Shown: positions 1 through 7,695, numbered from the stretch's first letter. The stretch: 12,359 nucleotides of DNA from Candidatus Sericytochromatia bacterium (GCA_014377495.1 JACMPN010000004.1:1-12359), one strand, 5' to 3'. Made by a program: numbers and translations. Notes: generated by a model from the letters alone, not told the origin.

Positions 1-52
1 GCAGTTTAACGCTACACTGCCGCCTGCCATTGCTTGAGTTGGGGCCACCGCC

Positions 53-1672
53 ATGAATCTTGCCTTGCTGTCCCCGATGCCCCCACCCTCGATGGGCACC
101 GGCCCGCACTGGGGGTCCGAGTTCGTCACGATCGAGTTCTTCAAGGCCCTGCTGCGTTACGCCCCCTTCGAGCAGTACCATTTCTTTACGGCCGACATGG
201 ACACCGCCCAACGGAACTACGAGGCCCTGCAAGGCGCCTGGCTGGGGGCCGGCAAGATTGAGCTGCACCACGTCTGGCACCTGCCCGAGGTGCTGGCCCG
301 CACCCCGATCCACGCCCTGCACACGACGAATAACTACCTGCACCGGGCCGTTTACGGACGCACGCTGGTGCCCGGGGCCACGTTCCCCGTGACGGCCTCG
401 GCCTTCCAATCGCTGACCTTCCACGGCGGCATGCCCGAGTATGGTCAGGACCTGGTCTGCGGCTCCCGGCCCGGTGACCGCATCGCCGTCATGAGCGATG
501 CCATGGCCACGGTCATGGGCGGCTATTACGACCAGGCGGCGACGACGGGGCTACAGGGCTGGTCGGGTCCCAAGCAGCCGCCCGAGCTAAGGACCATCTA
601 TCCCGGCATCGACGTGGAGCGGATGCGGCCGGTCCCCAAGTCGGACTGGCGGTCCAAGTTGCACCTGCCCGACGAGGCCTTCGTCGTCCTCTCCCTGTCC
701 CGCCTGTCGCCGTCGGACAAGACGGACATGCAGCCGATTTTGCGCAGCTTCCGGGACTATCTGGCCAACGAACCCGCTGGCGAGCGGCCTGTCTATCTGG
801 TCATCACCGGCAGCGATTATGCCAACTACGGGGCGGCCGTCCTGCGCTGGGTGCAGGAGTACGGCCTTGGCGAGCGGGTCCGGGGCCTGGGCAATCCGCC
901 CGAAGCGGAGAAAGCGGCCCTGTTGTCGGCGGCGGACTGTTTCATTTCCCTGCCGGACAACCCGCAGGAAGCCTTTGGTTACTCGGTCCTGGAAGCGATG
1001 GCCTGCGGTGTGCCGATCGTGGCGGCGGACTGGGACGGTCACAAGGAGACGGTGACCGAGGACGTGGGCTTCCGGGTGCCGACGGTCTGGGGACCGGCCA
1101 TGGGGCGGCTGGATGAAATCAGCCCCCTTTACTGGTACATGGAAGCCACCGTCATGCAGCTGGCCGCCGCCCAATCCGTGGCGATCGACCTGCCGGCGGC
1201 GTGGCGGGCGGTCGAGCGCTTGCGGCAGGATCCCGGGCTGGCCCGGACGATGGGGGCGGCGGCGCGGGCCCGGGCGGTGGCGCATTTTGCCTGGCCGACG
1301 ATCATTGCCCAATACGTGGCGATGTGGGCCGGGTCAGCTGCACTGGCGGCGGCCGCCCCGCTGGTGACGGCACCGACGATGCGCTGGCCGATCGCCTTCG
1401 ATTCGGCTTACCGGCACTATGCGAGTCGCTGGCTGGACGGGGCAGCCCGTGTCCTGGCGACGGCATCCGCTGTCGATGCGGATCTGGACTCCCCCTACGA
1501 AACCGTCAGTCACCTGATTGTCCCGGTCCTGGCTCGGCAGATCCTGGCCTTGGCGTCCTCGGCGGTCAGCCTCGACTCGCTGATCGCCTCACTGGGTCAG
1601 CGGCCCGACACCGTGTATTACCACGTGCTCTGGCTGCTCAAACAGGGCTACTTGGCGCTGGACGCCGCCTGA
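53..1672 (+). CDS. Glycosyltransferase family 4 protein with C-terminal winged-helix-like region
   Basis: 539 aa. The middle of the protein has the GT4 (GT-B fold) signature: a nucleotide-sugar-binding half starts near residue 180 (TIYPGID), followed by LSLSRLSPSDK (213-223) and the EX7E motif from E306 to E314 in QEAFGYSVLEAMACGVPIV. Such enzymes move a sugar from an activated donor to a glycan, lipid or protein; donor and acceptor cannot be read here. The N-terminus (MNLALLSPMPP) is a typical first beta strand and there is no signal peptide, so the protein is cytoplasmic or membrane-peripheral. Residues from about 440 are outside the normal GT4 core. The last 40 or so (SLDSLIASLGQRPDTVYYHV, then LLKQGYLAL) look like a winged helix, which is an inference. 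The ATG at 53 is preceded only by weak purines (GGGG at 41-44), so the start is the best available rather than proven. A cytochrome c gene follows 121 bp later. Confidence 0.92.
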   Translation: MNLALLSPMPPPSMGTGPHWGSEFVTIEFFKALLRYAPFEQYHFFTADMDTAQRNYEALQGAWLGAGKIELHHVWHLPEVLARTPIHALHTTNNYLHRAVYGRTLVPGATFPVTASAFQSLTFHGGMPEYGQDLVCGSRPGDRIAVMSDAMATVMGGYYDQAATTGLQGWSGPKQPPELRTIYPGIDVERMRPVPKSDWRSKLHLPDEAFVVLSLSRLSPSDKTDMQPILRSFRDYLANEPAGERPVYLVITGSDYANYGAAVLRWVQEYGLGERVRGLGNPPEAEKAALLSAADCFISLPDNPQEAFGYSVLEAMACGVPIVAADWDGHKETVTEDVGFRVPTVWGPAMGRLDEISPLYWYMEATVMQLAAAQSVAIDLPAAWRAVERLRQDPGLARTMGAAARARAVAHFAWPTIIAQYVAMWAGSAALAAAAPLVTAPTMRWPIAFDSAYRHYASRWLDGAARVLATASAVDADLDSPYETVSHLIVPVLARQILALASSAVSLDSLIASLGQRPDTVYYHVLWLLKQGYLALDAA

Positions 1673-1677
1673 GGCCG

Positions 1678-1689
1678 GCACGATCGTGC
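1678..1689. repeat. 12-bp perfect palindrome after the glycosyltransferase stop
   Basis: GCACGATCGTGC is a perfect palindrome five bases after the TGA stop of the glycosyltransferase. It could be an operator-like site or chance. No T tract follows, so it is not a typical intrinsic terminator. Confidence 0.3.
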
Positions 1690-1793
1690 GTCGGGCATCT
1701 CCGCAGTTTCCCCGGATGGCTGTGCTTGGGCGTTGTGGCACGGTGGGGAGGCGGCCATCCCCGGCACCCTGCCGAAATCCCGGAGGAACAGAC

Positions 1794-2303
1794 ATGCACA
1801 ACTGGCACACGGTGCGCATCCTGGCCACCGCGATCGTCCTGATTACGGCGATGGGCACCGCCCCGTTTGCCCAGGCCACTCGGACTCCCGTGCCGTCGCC
1901 AAAGGGGGCGGACCTTTTCAAACTGTATTGTGCAAGCTGTCATGGGGACGACGGCAGGGGCAACGGCCCGCTCACCAGCCGCCACAACTGGTGGCAGATC
2001 GACGCCCACGATCACTCGAAAAATCCCCGGGACCTGACCCGGGACTGGTTCCTTTTCGGCGACACCAAAGCGGACATCATCCGGACGATCAGTGCCGGCA
2101 GCGGCTATACCGCCATGGAGGGCTTTGATCAGGCGCTGTCGCCCAGCGACATCGACGCCGTGGCCGACGTGGTGCGGTCGCTGCGTGGCGACATGAGCAA
2201 CGCCCGCCTGCTGCGTGACTTCCCTGACCGTGTCCGCACCGGACCGACGGGGACCCCCATGCACCGGTTCCCACCGACGTACGCCCCCTCGCCGTCCCCC
2301 TGA
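1794..2303 (+). CDS. Small periplasmic cytochrome c (single haem)
   Basis: 169 aa from the ATG at 1794, chosen because GGAGG (1782-1786) sits seven bases upstream and the next residues form a signal peptide. The frame is open further upstream, but that part is GC-rich and looks non-coding. Residues 1-27 are a signal peptide: hydrophobic core ILATAIVLITAMG, likely cut after AQA. The haem-binding motif CASCH is at 46-50. M108 in GYTAMEGF is the likely sixth ligand, followed by LSPSDIDAVADVVRSL, the usual C-terminal helix of class I cytochromes c. It should carry electrons in the periplasm; partners are not visible. After the fold ends (about residue 135) a proline-rich tail of roughly 35 residues runs to the stop. 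The gene converges on the YihY gene with six bases between coding ends. Confidence 0.92.
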   Translation: MHNWHTVRILATAIVLITAMGTAPFAQATRTPVPSPKGADLFKLYCASCHGDDGRGNGPLTSRHNWWQIDAHDHSKNPRDLTRDWFLFGDTKADIIRTISAGSGYTAMEGFDQALSPSDIDAVADVVRSLRGDMSNARLLRDFPDRVRTGPTGTPMHRFPPTYAPSPSP

Positions 2304-2314
2304 CCTCCGTCAGG
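2299..2314. terminator. Short hairpin shared by two convergent genes, containing both stop codons
   Basis: CCTGAC-CTCC-GTCAGG forms a perfect 6-bp stem with a 4-base loop. The TGA stop of the cytochrome gene (2301-2303) and the TGA stop of the minus-strand YihY gene (TCA at 2310-2312) both lie in the stem. It may act as a bidirectional end-of-transcript structure, but there is no T tract, so the terminator role is only inferred. Confidence 0.4.
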
Positions 2315-3302
2315 CCCGATCAGGCGTCTGACGTCCCTGCCAACCGGGATCGGTTTGATTTTGTCGGCCGGAGGTCTCCTGCAACTGGGCGTTGCCGTTG
2401 GGCACGATGCCCGAGCCATACGTGTTGGTGTAGGCCTTCGTGAACTCCGCCCCGAAAAAGAGAATCTGCGCCGAGTAGTAGATCCAGATCAGGACCACGG
2501 CGAGGGAGCCTGCGGCACCGAAGGTCGAGCCCACACCGGCCGTGCCGATGTAGAGCGCCAACAGGAATTTGCCGATCTCGAAGAAGGCGCCCGTCAGCAG
2601 GGCGCCGATCGCCACGTCCCGCCATGCGACCCGGGCATCCGGCAGATAGCGGAACATCAGGGCAAACAACGTGCTGAACGAGGCAAAAGAGACGAGCAGG
2701 TTCACGGCGTGCCAAAAGCCCTCGCCGCCCGGCAGGATCGTCCCGAAGTACGTGCTGGTCGCCGTCAGCGCCGCACTGGTCAACAGCGAGACCGCCAGCA
2801 AAAAGCCCGTGCCCAGCAAGGCTGAAAGCGACCAAAGGGTTTCTTTCACCGTCATCCAGAGGCTTTGGCCCGGCCGGGGCACCACGCCCCAGATGGTGTT
2901 CAGCGCATCCTTGAGCCCCATGATGACGCCGGAGGCGCCGACGATGAGCATGAGGACGCCGGTGATCGTGGAGAGCAGGCTGGTGGCCGGCGAGCGGGAG
3001 TGCTGGATGATGTCCTGTACGGCCAGGGCATCCTTGCGGCCGATCAGCCCTTCGATCTCATGAGCGACGTGACCCATGGCCGCATCGTGGCCGAACACCC
3101 ATCCCGCCATGGCGACGGCAATCAACAGCAACGGGGCCATGGAAAACACGCTGTAATAGGCCAGGGCCGCCCCTAACCGTGGCACCTTGTCAGCCATGAA
3201 GGCCTGCGCTGCCGTCCGCAATAGCGATACTGCCGCCTTGATTAGCGCCATCTGTCTGAACCCCATCGATGCCTGGCTCGTTACAACGTCATGTGTGTCC
3301 AC
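2310..3302 (-). CDS. YihY/BrkB (UPF0761) family inner-membrane protein
   Basis: 330 aa from a GTG at 3302. Hallmarks of the YihY/virulence factor BrkB family are present: PRLGAALAYYSVFSMAPLLL (41-60), GASGVIMGLKDALNTIWGV (122-140), FRYLPDARVAWRDV (217-230) and IYYSAQILFFGAEFTKAY (274-291). Hydrophobic stretches near 44-70, 108-130, 158-182, 198-218, 229-252 and 262-284 give about six transmembrane helices, as usual for the family. The molecular function of the family is unsettled; transport or envelope roles have been proposed. The C-terminal 35 residues are polar and Gln-rich. The start is uncertain: in-frame ATGs at 3266 (M13) and 3251 (M18) would give an N-terminus closer to other members, and none of the three has a strong ribosome site. 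It is transcribed away from the following gap and towards the cytochrome gene. Confidence 0.94.
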   Translation of the reverse strand: MDTHDVVTSQASMGFRQMALIKAAVSLLRTAAQAFMADKVPRLGAALAYYSVFSMAPLLLIAVAMAGWVFGHDAAMGHVAHEIEGLIGRKDALAVQDIIQHSRSPATSLLSTITGVLMLIVGASGVIMGLKDALNTIWGVVPRPGQSLWMTVKETLWSLSALLGTGFLLAVSLLTSAALTATSTYFGTILPGGEGFWHAVNLLVSFASFSTLFALMFRYLPDARVAWRDVAIGALLTGAFFEIGKFLLALYIGTAGVGSTFGAAGSLAVVLIWIYYSAQILFFGAEFTKAYTNTYGSGIVPNGNAQLQETSGRQNQTDPGWQGRQTPDRA

Positions 3303-3585
3303 AATACTTCATGAATGGCATGCCTGGTAACGGATCGGTCCCCGTGAAATCCCGGAATTGCCGCAATGGCCCGCCCCGAGCAGACGACGCCCGGCCGACC
3401 GGGAGGCTACCGCCGGAACCGCGCCGTCCGTGCCGGATGCCTCGGCGTGTAGACTTTGCTTCCTGCAAAAGCTGGACACCGGCCGTCAGCCCGCATAGGG
3501 TGGTAGCTGACAGCGATGGAACGGGCTTTTCGAACTGATGGTTTGACAAGTTCTCAGGGTACCGATTGGGATACAGGCAAAGGGA
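3303..3585. other. 283-bp gap between divergent genes
   Basis: This stretch separates the minus-strand YihY gene from the plus-strand small protein gene, so promoters in both directions are expected. A perfect -35 hexamer TTGACA is at 3543-3548, but no good -10 box lies 16-19 bases downstream. Several frames are open here, with no recognisable protein. Confidence 0.5.
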
Positions 3586-3789
3586 ATGGCACAACAGGAC
3601 CCCGAGGAACTCAAGATCGCCAACGCCCTGTTTGCGTCCCCGGCTTATCAGCGGGCGTGCCGGGCCGGCTGTCCGCAATGCGGCCGCAGTCCCCAGATGT
3701 TCCGGTTTCTCCCGGGTAAACCCGAGGAATTATTCATCACCTGCGCCGCAGACCACCATTGGGGCCCCAAACCGGACGCCGACGACTGA
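3586..3789 (+). CDS. 67-aa cysteine-containing protein, possible zinc ribbon
   Basis: I do not recognise this protein. It has four cysteines: C25, C29 and C32 (CRAGCPQC) and C53, followed by D56-H57-H58. A C-x2-C knuckle with a distal C/H pair is compatible with one small zinc-binding unit, but that is inferred. The N-terminus (QDPEELKIANALFASPAY) looks like an amphipathic helix. There is no signal peptide or membrane segment. The ATG at 3586 has only a modest upstream site (ACAGG at 3573-3577, eight bases away). The composition looks protein-like (helix, knuckle, acidic end), which favours a real gene. It ends 49 bases before the convergent stop of the first SDR gene. Confidence 0.5.
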   Translation: MAQQDPEELKIANALFASPAYQRACRAGCPQCGRSPQMFRFLPGKPEELFITCAADHHWGPKPDADD

Positions 3790-3838
3790 CGGGGCGGCGA
3801 CTGTGCCCTCACGGTCGTGAAGTGGTGCCTTCCATCGT

Positions 3839-5386
3839 TTACCAGGCCGTGGGCACATAGTCCTTCAGGAATTTCCCCCACGTATGCTGTCCGCTCAACA
3901 TGCCTGAGAAAATGGGGTCCACGACGCGGGCTGCCCCGTCGACGACGTCGAGGGGCGGCTGAAAGTCATGTTCTTCCTGCTTGCGGACCGAGATTTCGGC
4001 CGGATCCTCGTCCGTGATCCAGCCGGTATCGACGGCGTTCATGTAGATCCCGTCCCGGGCAAAATCGCGGGCCGAGGTCAGGGTCATCATGTTCAGTGCC
4101 GCTTTGGCCATGTTCGTGTGGGGATGCTTGTCGGTCTTCGTGTGCCGGCCAAACTGCCCCTCCATCGCCGACACATTGACGATGTGCTTATCCGTCGTCG
4201 GCGTGCGCAGCATCAACGGCTTCAGTTTGCTGCAGAGGATGAACGGCGCAATCGCGTTCACCAGTTGCACTTCCAGCAACTCGGCCGTGGGCACGTCGGC
4301 CAGCGTCATGCGCCAGCTGTTCATCCGGCGCAGATCGACCTGTTGGGAGTCCACGTCCAGCTGCCCCACCGGGAACAGGCTGGGGTCCTGGGCCGCATCG
4401 TCACAGGCATAGGGGACCTGCGAGAGCTGTGCCGACGACGTCACGCCCGGCGCCGCCAACAGCTTGCCCTGGTGCCATTCCGACACCCAGGTCGTGCCGT
4501 CGTCGGTGTCCGCACCCGCGTCGCGCCGCAGGAGGGTTTTGAATGCCTCATGATTGCGCAAGAGCGTCTGGGCCTCGATGGGCAGGTCCAGATAGGGCCG
4601 TTCCTCGATCTCGAGCAGGTGCCGGTAGAACCCCGGCGGGCGCCGCACGGTCTGGGCGGCATTATTGATCAGGAAATCGAGCCGGTCGTAGTTGCGGTCG
4701 ATAAAGCCCGTGAACAATTCGACGCTGGGGGAGTGCCGGAGATCCAGCCCGTGGATCTGCAGCCGGTCCGACCATTGCGGAAAGTCGGCCTCCCCGATGT
4801 AGCGCAGCGCCGAATCCTGCGGAAACCGGGTCGTGACGATCACCTGGGCCCCGGCCCGCAACAATATCAGTGCCGCCTGATAGCCGATCTTGAGGCGGGC
4901 ACCCGTGATCAGCACGACGCGGCCATCCAGCCGGGCCGTCTGAAAGCGCTTGTCATAATTGAACCGGGCACACGGCGGGCACATAGAATCATAGAAGGCA
5001 TGCACCTTCCGGTACGCACCCTTGCACACGTAGCAGGCACGGGGATGCAGGAGGTCGGCGCCGATATCTTCCTCTTCAGCCGAGAGGAGCAGCCGCGGCG
5101 GCGGCACGAAGACGGAGTCGGTGCGCAGCGAGCGGATGGTCGTAGCGGCACGCAGCGAGCGATCGAGCGACCGTTTCGTCTCCTTGTTTTCCTTGCGGCC
5201 GGCCCGGCGACGTTTGATGACGTCCGCCTTTTCCGGGTGGATGACCTGACCGGCGGCCATCAACAGCCGGATCCGCTCGGCTTGGGGGAATTTGGCCAGG
5301 AGAGTCAGATCGCCGGCAAGGGCTTCGAGCAGACGCGAGCAGGTCGCCAACTCTTCGGAAGAGATATCAGTCATAGGCTGCATCAT
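3839..5386 (-). CDS. Zinc-ribbon SDR-family protein, copy 1
   Basis: 515 aa from the ATG at 5386. The frame is open further upstream, but similarity to copy 2 begins at MMQPMT, and GGTGAGG (5389-5395, minus) lies just before it. Layout: residues 1-115 are helical and basic (RRRAGRKENKETKRS near 59-73). C118-x2-C121 and C136-x2-C139 form a putative zinc ribbon. An SDR Rossmann domain starts at 156 with VVLITGARLKIGY, then NNAAQ (241-245), NAIAPF (377-382), VNVSAMEG with Ser406, and TNMAK (424-428). In classical SDRs these are TGxxxGxG, NNAG, the catalytic Ser and YxxxK. Here the middle glycine is Lys166 and the tyrosine position is Thr424, so ordinary NAD(P)H oxidoreductase chemistry is doubtful. 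About 130 residues are inserted between NNAAQ and NAIAPF, making it about twice classical SDR size. Substrate unknown. It is divergent from the HAD gene across 286 bp. Confidence 0.92.
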   Translation of the reverse strand: MMQPMTDISSEELATCSRLLEALAGDLTLLAKFPQAERIRLLMAAGQVIHPEKADVIKRRRAGRKENKETKRSLDRSLRAATTIRSLRTDSVFVPPPRLLLSAEEEDIGADLLHPRACYVCKGAYRKVHAFYDSMCPPCARFNYDKRFQTARLDGRVVLITGARLKIGYQAALILLRAGAQVIVTTRFPQDSALRYIGEADFPQWSDRLQIHGLDLRHSPSVELFTGFIDRNYDRLDFLINNAAQTVRRPPGFYRHLLEIEERPYLDLPIEAQTLLRNHEAFKTLLRRDAGADTDDGTTWVSEWHQGKLLAAPGVTSSAQLSQVPYACDDAAQDPSLFPVGQLDVDSQQVDLRRMNSWRMTLADVPTAELLEVQLVNAIAPFILCSKLKPLMLRTPTTDKHIVNVSAMEGQFGRHTKTDKHPHTNMAKAALNMMTLTSARDFARDGIYMNAVDTGWITDEDPAEISVRKQEEHDFQPPLDVVDGAARVVDPIFSGMLSGQHTWGKFLKDYVPTAW

Positions 5387-5672
5387 AGCCTCACCAGCGG
5401 CCGCCCGGAAAGGCCTTGGGCAGCAGGGCCGGCGCCCAGGCATTGGCTTTCCGCAGTACAATCCGGGACAAAAAGCCTGGCGACGGCATCGTGGTCATAG
5501 GCAAAGACGAGCGTGTCGGTCGTGTGACGATGACTCCGTCCGAGGTGCCCGCACACGGTGCCACGGGGACGATCGGCGCCACTGTCAGGTGGGTCATCGC
5601 CGGTTCCCGACGCTGGAGGCCGCCAGTCCACCATAAATGAGATGCAAGCACGGCGTGGCGGGGAGGCAGGGT
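5387..5672. other. 286-bp divergent intergenic region between SDR copy 1 and the HAD gene
   Basis: Promoters for both flanking genes should lie here. TACAAT at 5457-5462 (+) resembles a -10 box but has no matching -35. Frames are open on both strands without a recognisable product. The only similarity to the region upstream of SDR copy 2 that I see is the last 20 or so bases before each start. Confidence 0.5.
5661..5666 (+). promoter_or_regulatory. Ribosome binding site that sets the GTG start of the HAD gene
   Basis: GGGAGG ends six bases before GTG at 5673. The in-frame ATG at 5637 has no such site and would add residues that do not belong to the HAD fold, so the GTG is preferred. Confidence 0.7.
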
Positions 5673-6359
5673 GTGACAGCGACAGTGGGTGATCCGGGAC
5701 GGCCGGCACGGCCCTTCGATGCCGTTCTTTTCGACATGGACGGCGTCATCGTCGATTCCATGCCCCTGCACCGTGAGGTATGGGTGGCCTTTGCCCGGCT
5801 GCACGGGTTGAACCCCACCGACGACGAGGTGCGGGCTGCCGATGGCCGCAGGGCGGTGGAGGTGGTGACCCTGCTTTTCGGCGATCGCCTGTCCGAGGCG
5901 GACGTGGCCCGGCTGGCGGCGGAGCGGGAGGCGTACTTCCACGCACAGTTGGCCGCGGGCGAAGTCCGGGCAGTGCCGGGTGCCGAGGCGTTCCTGCGGG
6001 CTTTGGGCCAAGCCGGGGTGCCGCGGGTGCTGGCGACGAGTTCCGCTGCGGCGAACGTGGCGCAGTTCCTCAGCCGGTTGGGCTTTGCCGACCTGTTCGA
6101 AGCCGTCGTCACGGCCAAGGACGTCACCCGGGGCAAGCCGCACCCGGAGGTCTACCTGAAAGCCGCCCGGCAGGTGGCTGCAGCGCCGGTGCGCTGTCTG
6201 GTCGTCGAGGATGCCGTAGCCGGCGTACAGGCAGGCAAGGCGGCTGGCTCCCGGTGTCTCGGCCTGACGACGAGTCTGGAGTCCGGGATCCTGGTGGCGG
6301 CCGGGGCGGATTGGGTGGCGGCGGATTTCACGGCGTTGCCGCCGGAGCTTTTAGCCTGA
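5673..6359 (+). CDS. HAD superfamily hydrolase, beta-phosphoglucomutase-like (subfamily IA)
   Basis: 228 aa from the GTG at 5673. All four HAD motifs are present: motif I FDMDGVIVDS (D21 nucleophile, D23 general acid), motif II ATSS (121-124), motif III lysine K155 in GKPHPEVYL, and motif IV VVEDAVAGVQAGKAAG (E179, D180). Residues about 32-100 form the helical cap between motifs I and II, as in subfamily I. Proteins of this type are small-molecule phosphatases or phosphomutases acting on sugar phosphates. DMDGVIVDS together with GKPHPEVYL is typical of the beta-phosphoglucomutase/phosphatase group, but the exact substrate cannot be read. The protein is cytosolic. It lies between the SDR and GAF genes on the opposite strand and ends 29 bases from the convergent GAF gene. 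Confidence 0.92.
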   Translation: MTATVGDPGRPARPFDAVLFDMDGVIVDSMPLHREVWVAFARLHGLNPTDDEVRAADGRRAVEVVTLLFGDRLSEADVARLAAEREAYFHAQLAAGEVRAVPGAEAFLRALGQAGVPRVLATSSAAANVAQFLSRLGFADLFEAVVTAKDVTRGKPHPEVYLKAARQVAAAPVRCLVVEDAVAGVQAGKAAGSRCLGLTTSLESGILVAAGADWVAADFTALPPELLA

Positions 6360-6388
6360 GTCCGCAGGCCCCGGCTCACGTGGTGCCC

Positions 6389-7642
6389 TCAGACGACCCC
6401 TTGGCTGATTGCCACCGTGTCGACCAGCTCATTCAACCGTTCAATCACGCCACCCCAGACTTCGCCCGGCTGGGTTTCCAAAATGAACATCGGGGCGTTC
6501 ATGCCGGTTTGATTGAGGATCGCTGCCAGCCGCTCCCGGGCGTCGGCCTTATTGGTCCTGGGTAGGCAGACGAGGCAACCGCCGTCGTCGCTCACCGTGC
6601 AGAATTCCAGCCCGGCCTGGGCGACGTGATCGACGACTGAGCCCGGGAGGCTGGCGATGCTCAGCGGCTCACCGAGGCGTGTGGCGTCGGCGAGGAGGGC
6701 CCGACCGATCCTGTGAAACCGCTGCCGGGAAAAGCGCAGTTGGGGGACGGAGTTGGTCTCCTCCAAATGGTCGATGACGGCCGCCGCCATGGCGCGCAAC
6801 ACGTCCACTTCCGTCAGGGCCATCTCGCGCGGCTCCATGTCCATCATGCACAGGCTGCCCAGGGCCATGTCCTGCTCATTGACCAACGGCATGCCGGCAT
6901 AGGCCTGGACCCCGATCATGGCGGCGACCCCGGCATCCCGGAAGAAGTCCGAGGCCAACACATCCGGCACGATGACCGGCTGCTGCCCGGAAACGACGTA
7001 CTGACAGATGGACAATTCCCTGGGCATGTCGACCACGAGACCATCGGGCAGGCCCGACGACACTTTGGCCGTCTGCATCTCATGGCCGATGAGATTGACG
7101 AAGGCCAGGGAGGTGTTGAAATACGCCGTCACCCAGTCGACGATCCGCTGCAGGCGGGGAGAGGGTGCGGACGTCTCCAGGCCGGCTGTGTCGATAAACG
7201 CCAGGCGCTCGTCTTCCGCCTCACCCACGCCGGACGGGACCAGGACCGGCGTCTCCACGACGGTTTCCAATTGGGCGACACTGTCCAGCGGCTGGCCGCT
7301 GACCAGGAAAGGCCATGCCCAGACCGCGTTCACCTGCTCACGGACGTCGGGCTTGGCCAGATCCCGCTGAGCCGCGCTGGCAATCCAGATGACGGGCACC
7401 GGGGAACCGGCCACGGACGTCCGACTCAGGACATTGCGGACGCGCACGTCGGGACCGTCGACGAAGACCGACTTCGTGCGCGCCATCAGGGTGGCGGTCA
7501 ACCAATCTGGGCGGAACACCTGTTGCAGATCGGCCAGGCCCCGGACCAGCAGGCCCGCTTTCAGCGTGTCGCGGATCTCGCGATCGATGCCGGAATAGAC
7601 AAATGTTTCGCCTTTTTGCGGCTCACGGGCGGGATCTGCCAT
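6389..7642 (-). CDS. GAF-domain regulatory protein with degenerate receiver domain
   Basis: 417 aa. Residues about 22-130 resemble a response-regulator receiver that has lost key residues. SVFVDGPD (58-65) sits where the strand with the phospho-accepting Asp is expected, PVIWIASA (83-90) where the switch Ser/Thr strand is, and WPF (110-112) where KPF should be, so the conserved lysine is gone. Residues 165-295 form a clear GAF domain: SICQYVV (211-217), VIVPDV (223-228), AYAGMPLVNE (247-256) and LGSLCMMDMEPREM (261-274). Residues about 305-417 are unassigned; CLVCLPRTNKADARERLAAI (356-375) resembles the end of a GGDEF domain, but no GGDEF motif is visible. It is probably a ligand- or redox-responsive signalling protein. 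Start ATG at 7642, with AGAGG about eight bases upstream. It lies 66 bp downstream of SDR copy 2 on the same strand, suggesting one operon. Confidence 0.88.
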   Translation of the reverse strand: MADPAREPQKGETFVYSGIDREIRDTLKAGLLVRGLADLQQVFRPDWLTATLMARTKSVFVDGPDVRVRNVLSRTSVAGSPVPVIWIASAAQRDLAKPDVREQVNAVWAWPFLVSGQPLDSVAQLETVVETPVLVPSGVGEAEDERLAFIDTAGLETSAPSPRLQRIVDWVTAYFNTSLAFVNLIGHEMQTAKVSSGLPDGLVVDMPRELSICQYVVSGQQPVIVPDVLASDFFRDAGVAAMIGVQAYAGMPLVNEQDMALGSLCMMDMEPREMALTEVDVLRAMAAAVIDHLEETNSVPQLRFSRQRFHRIGRALLADATRLGEPLSIASLPGSVVDHVAQAGLEFCTVSDDGGCLVCLPRTNKADARERLAAILNQTGMNAPMFILETQPGEVWGGVIERLNELVDTVAISQGVV

Positions 7643-7682
7643 GGCTGACGCCTCTTTGGGTCACGATTGGGTGATCGGCTGG

Positions 7683-7695
7683 GGCCAGATTGGCC
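7683..7695. repeat. Small inverted repeat between SDR copy 2 and the GAF gene
   Basis: GGCCA-GAT-TGGCC is a perfect 5-bp stem with a 3-base loop in the 66-bp spacer. No T tract follows on either strand. It could affect mRNA processing between the two genes or be chance. Confidence 0.25.

Noticed and set aside
587..1312. 241-codon open frame on the minus strand inside the glycosyltransferase gene
   Set aside because: Arg/Pro/His-rich shadow with no motif; the plus-strand GT4 frame explains the stretch.
3543..3548. Perfect TTGACA -35 hexamer upstream of the 67-aa gene
   Set aside because: No acceptable -10 box at 16-19 bases, and the start codon is too close for a usual leader.
3968..5500. 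510-codon open frame on the plus strand opposite SDR copy 1
   Set aside because: It is the antisense shadow of a high-GC gene: Arg/His/Gln-rich, with no domain. The minus-strand frame has a conserved paralogue and recognisable motifs.
5637..5672. Upstream ATG start for the HAD protein
   Set aside because: No ribosome site at 5637, whereas GGGAGG sits six bases before the GTG at 5673; the extra 12 residues do not belong to the fold.
6354..6369. GCCTG-AGTCCG-CAGGC as terminator between the HAD and GAF genes
   Set aside because: Only a 5-bp stem and no T tract; too weak to call.
6713..7648. 311-codon open frame on the plus strand opposite the GAF gene
   Set aside because: Antisense shadow with His/Gly/Arg-rich composition; the GAF motifs on the minus strand are unmistakable.
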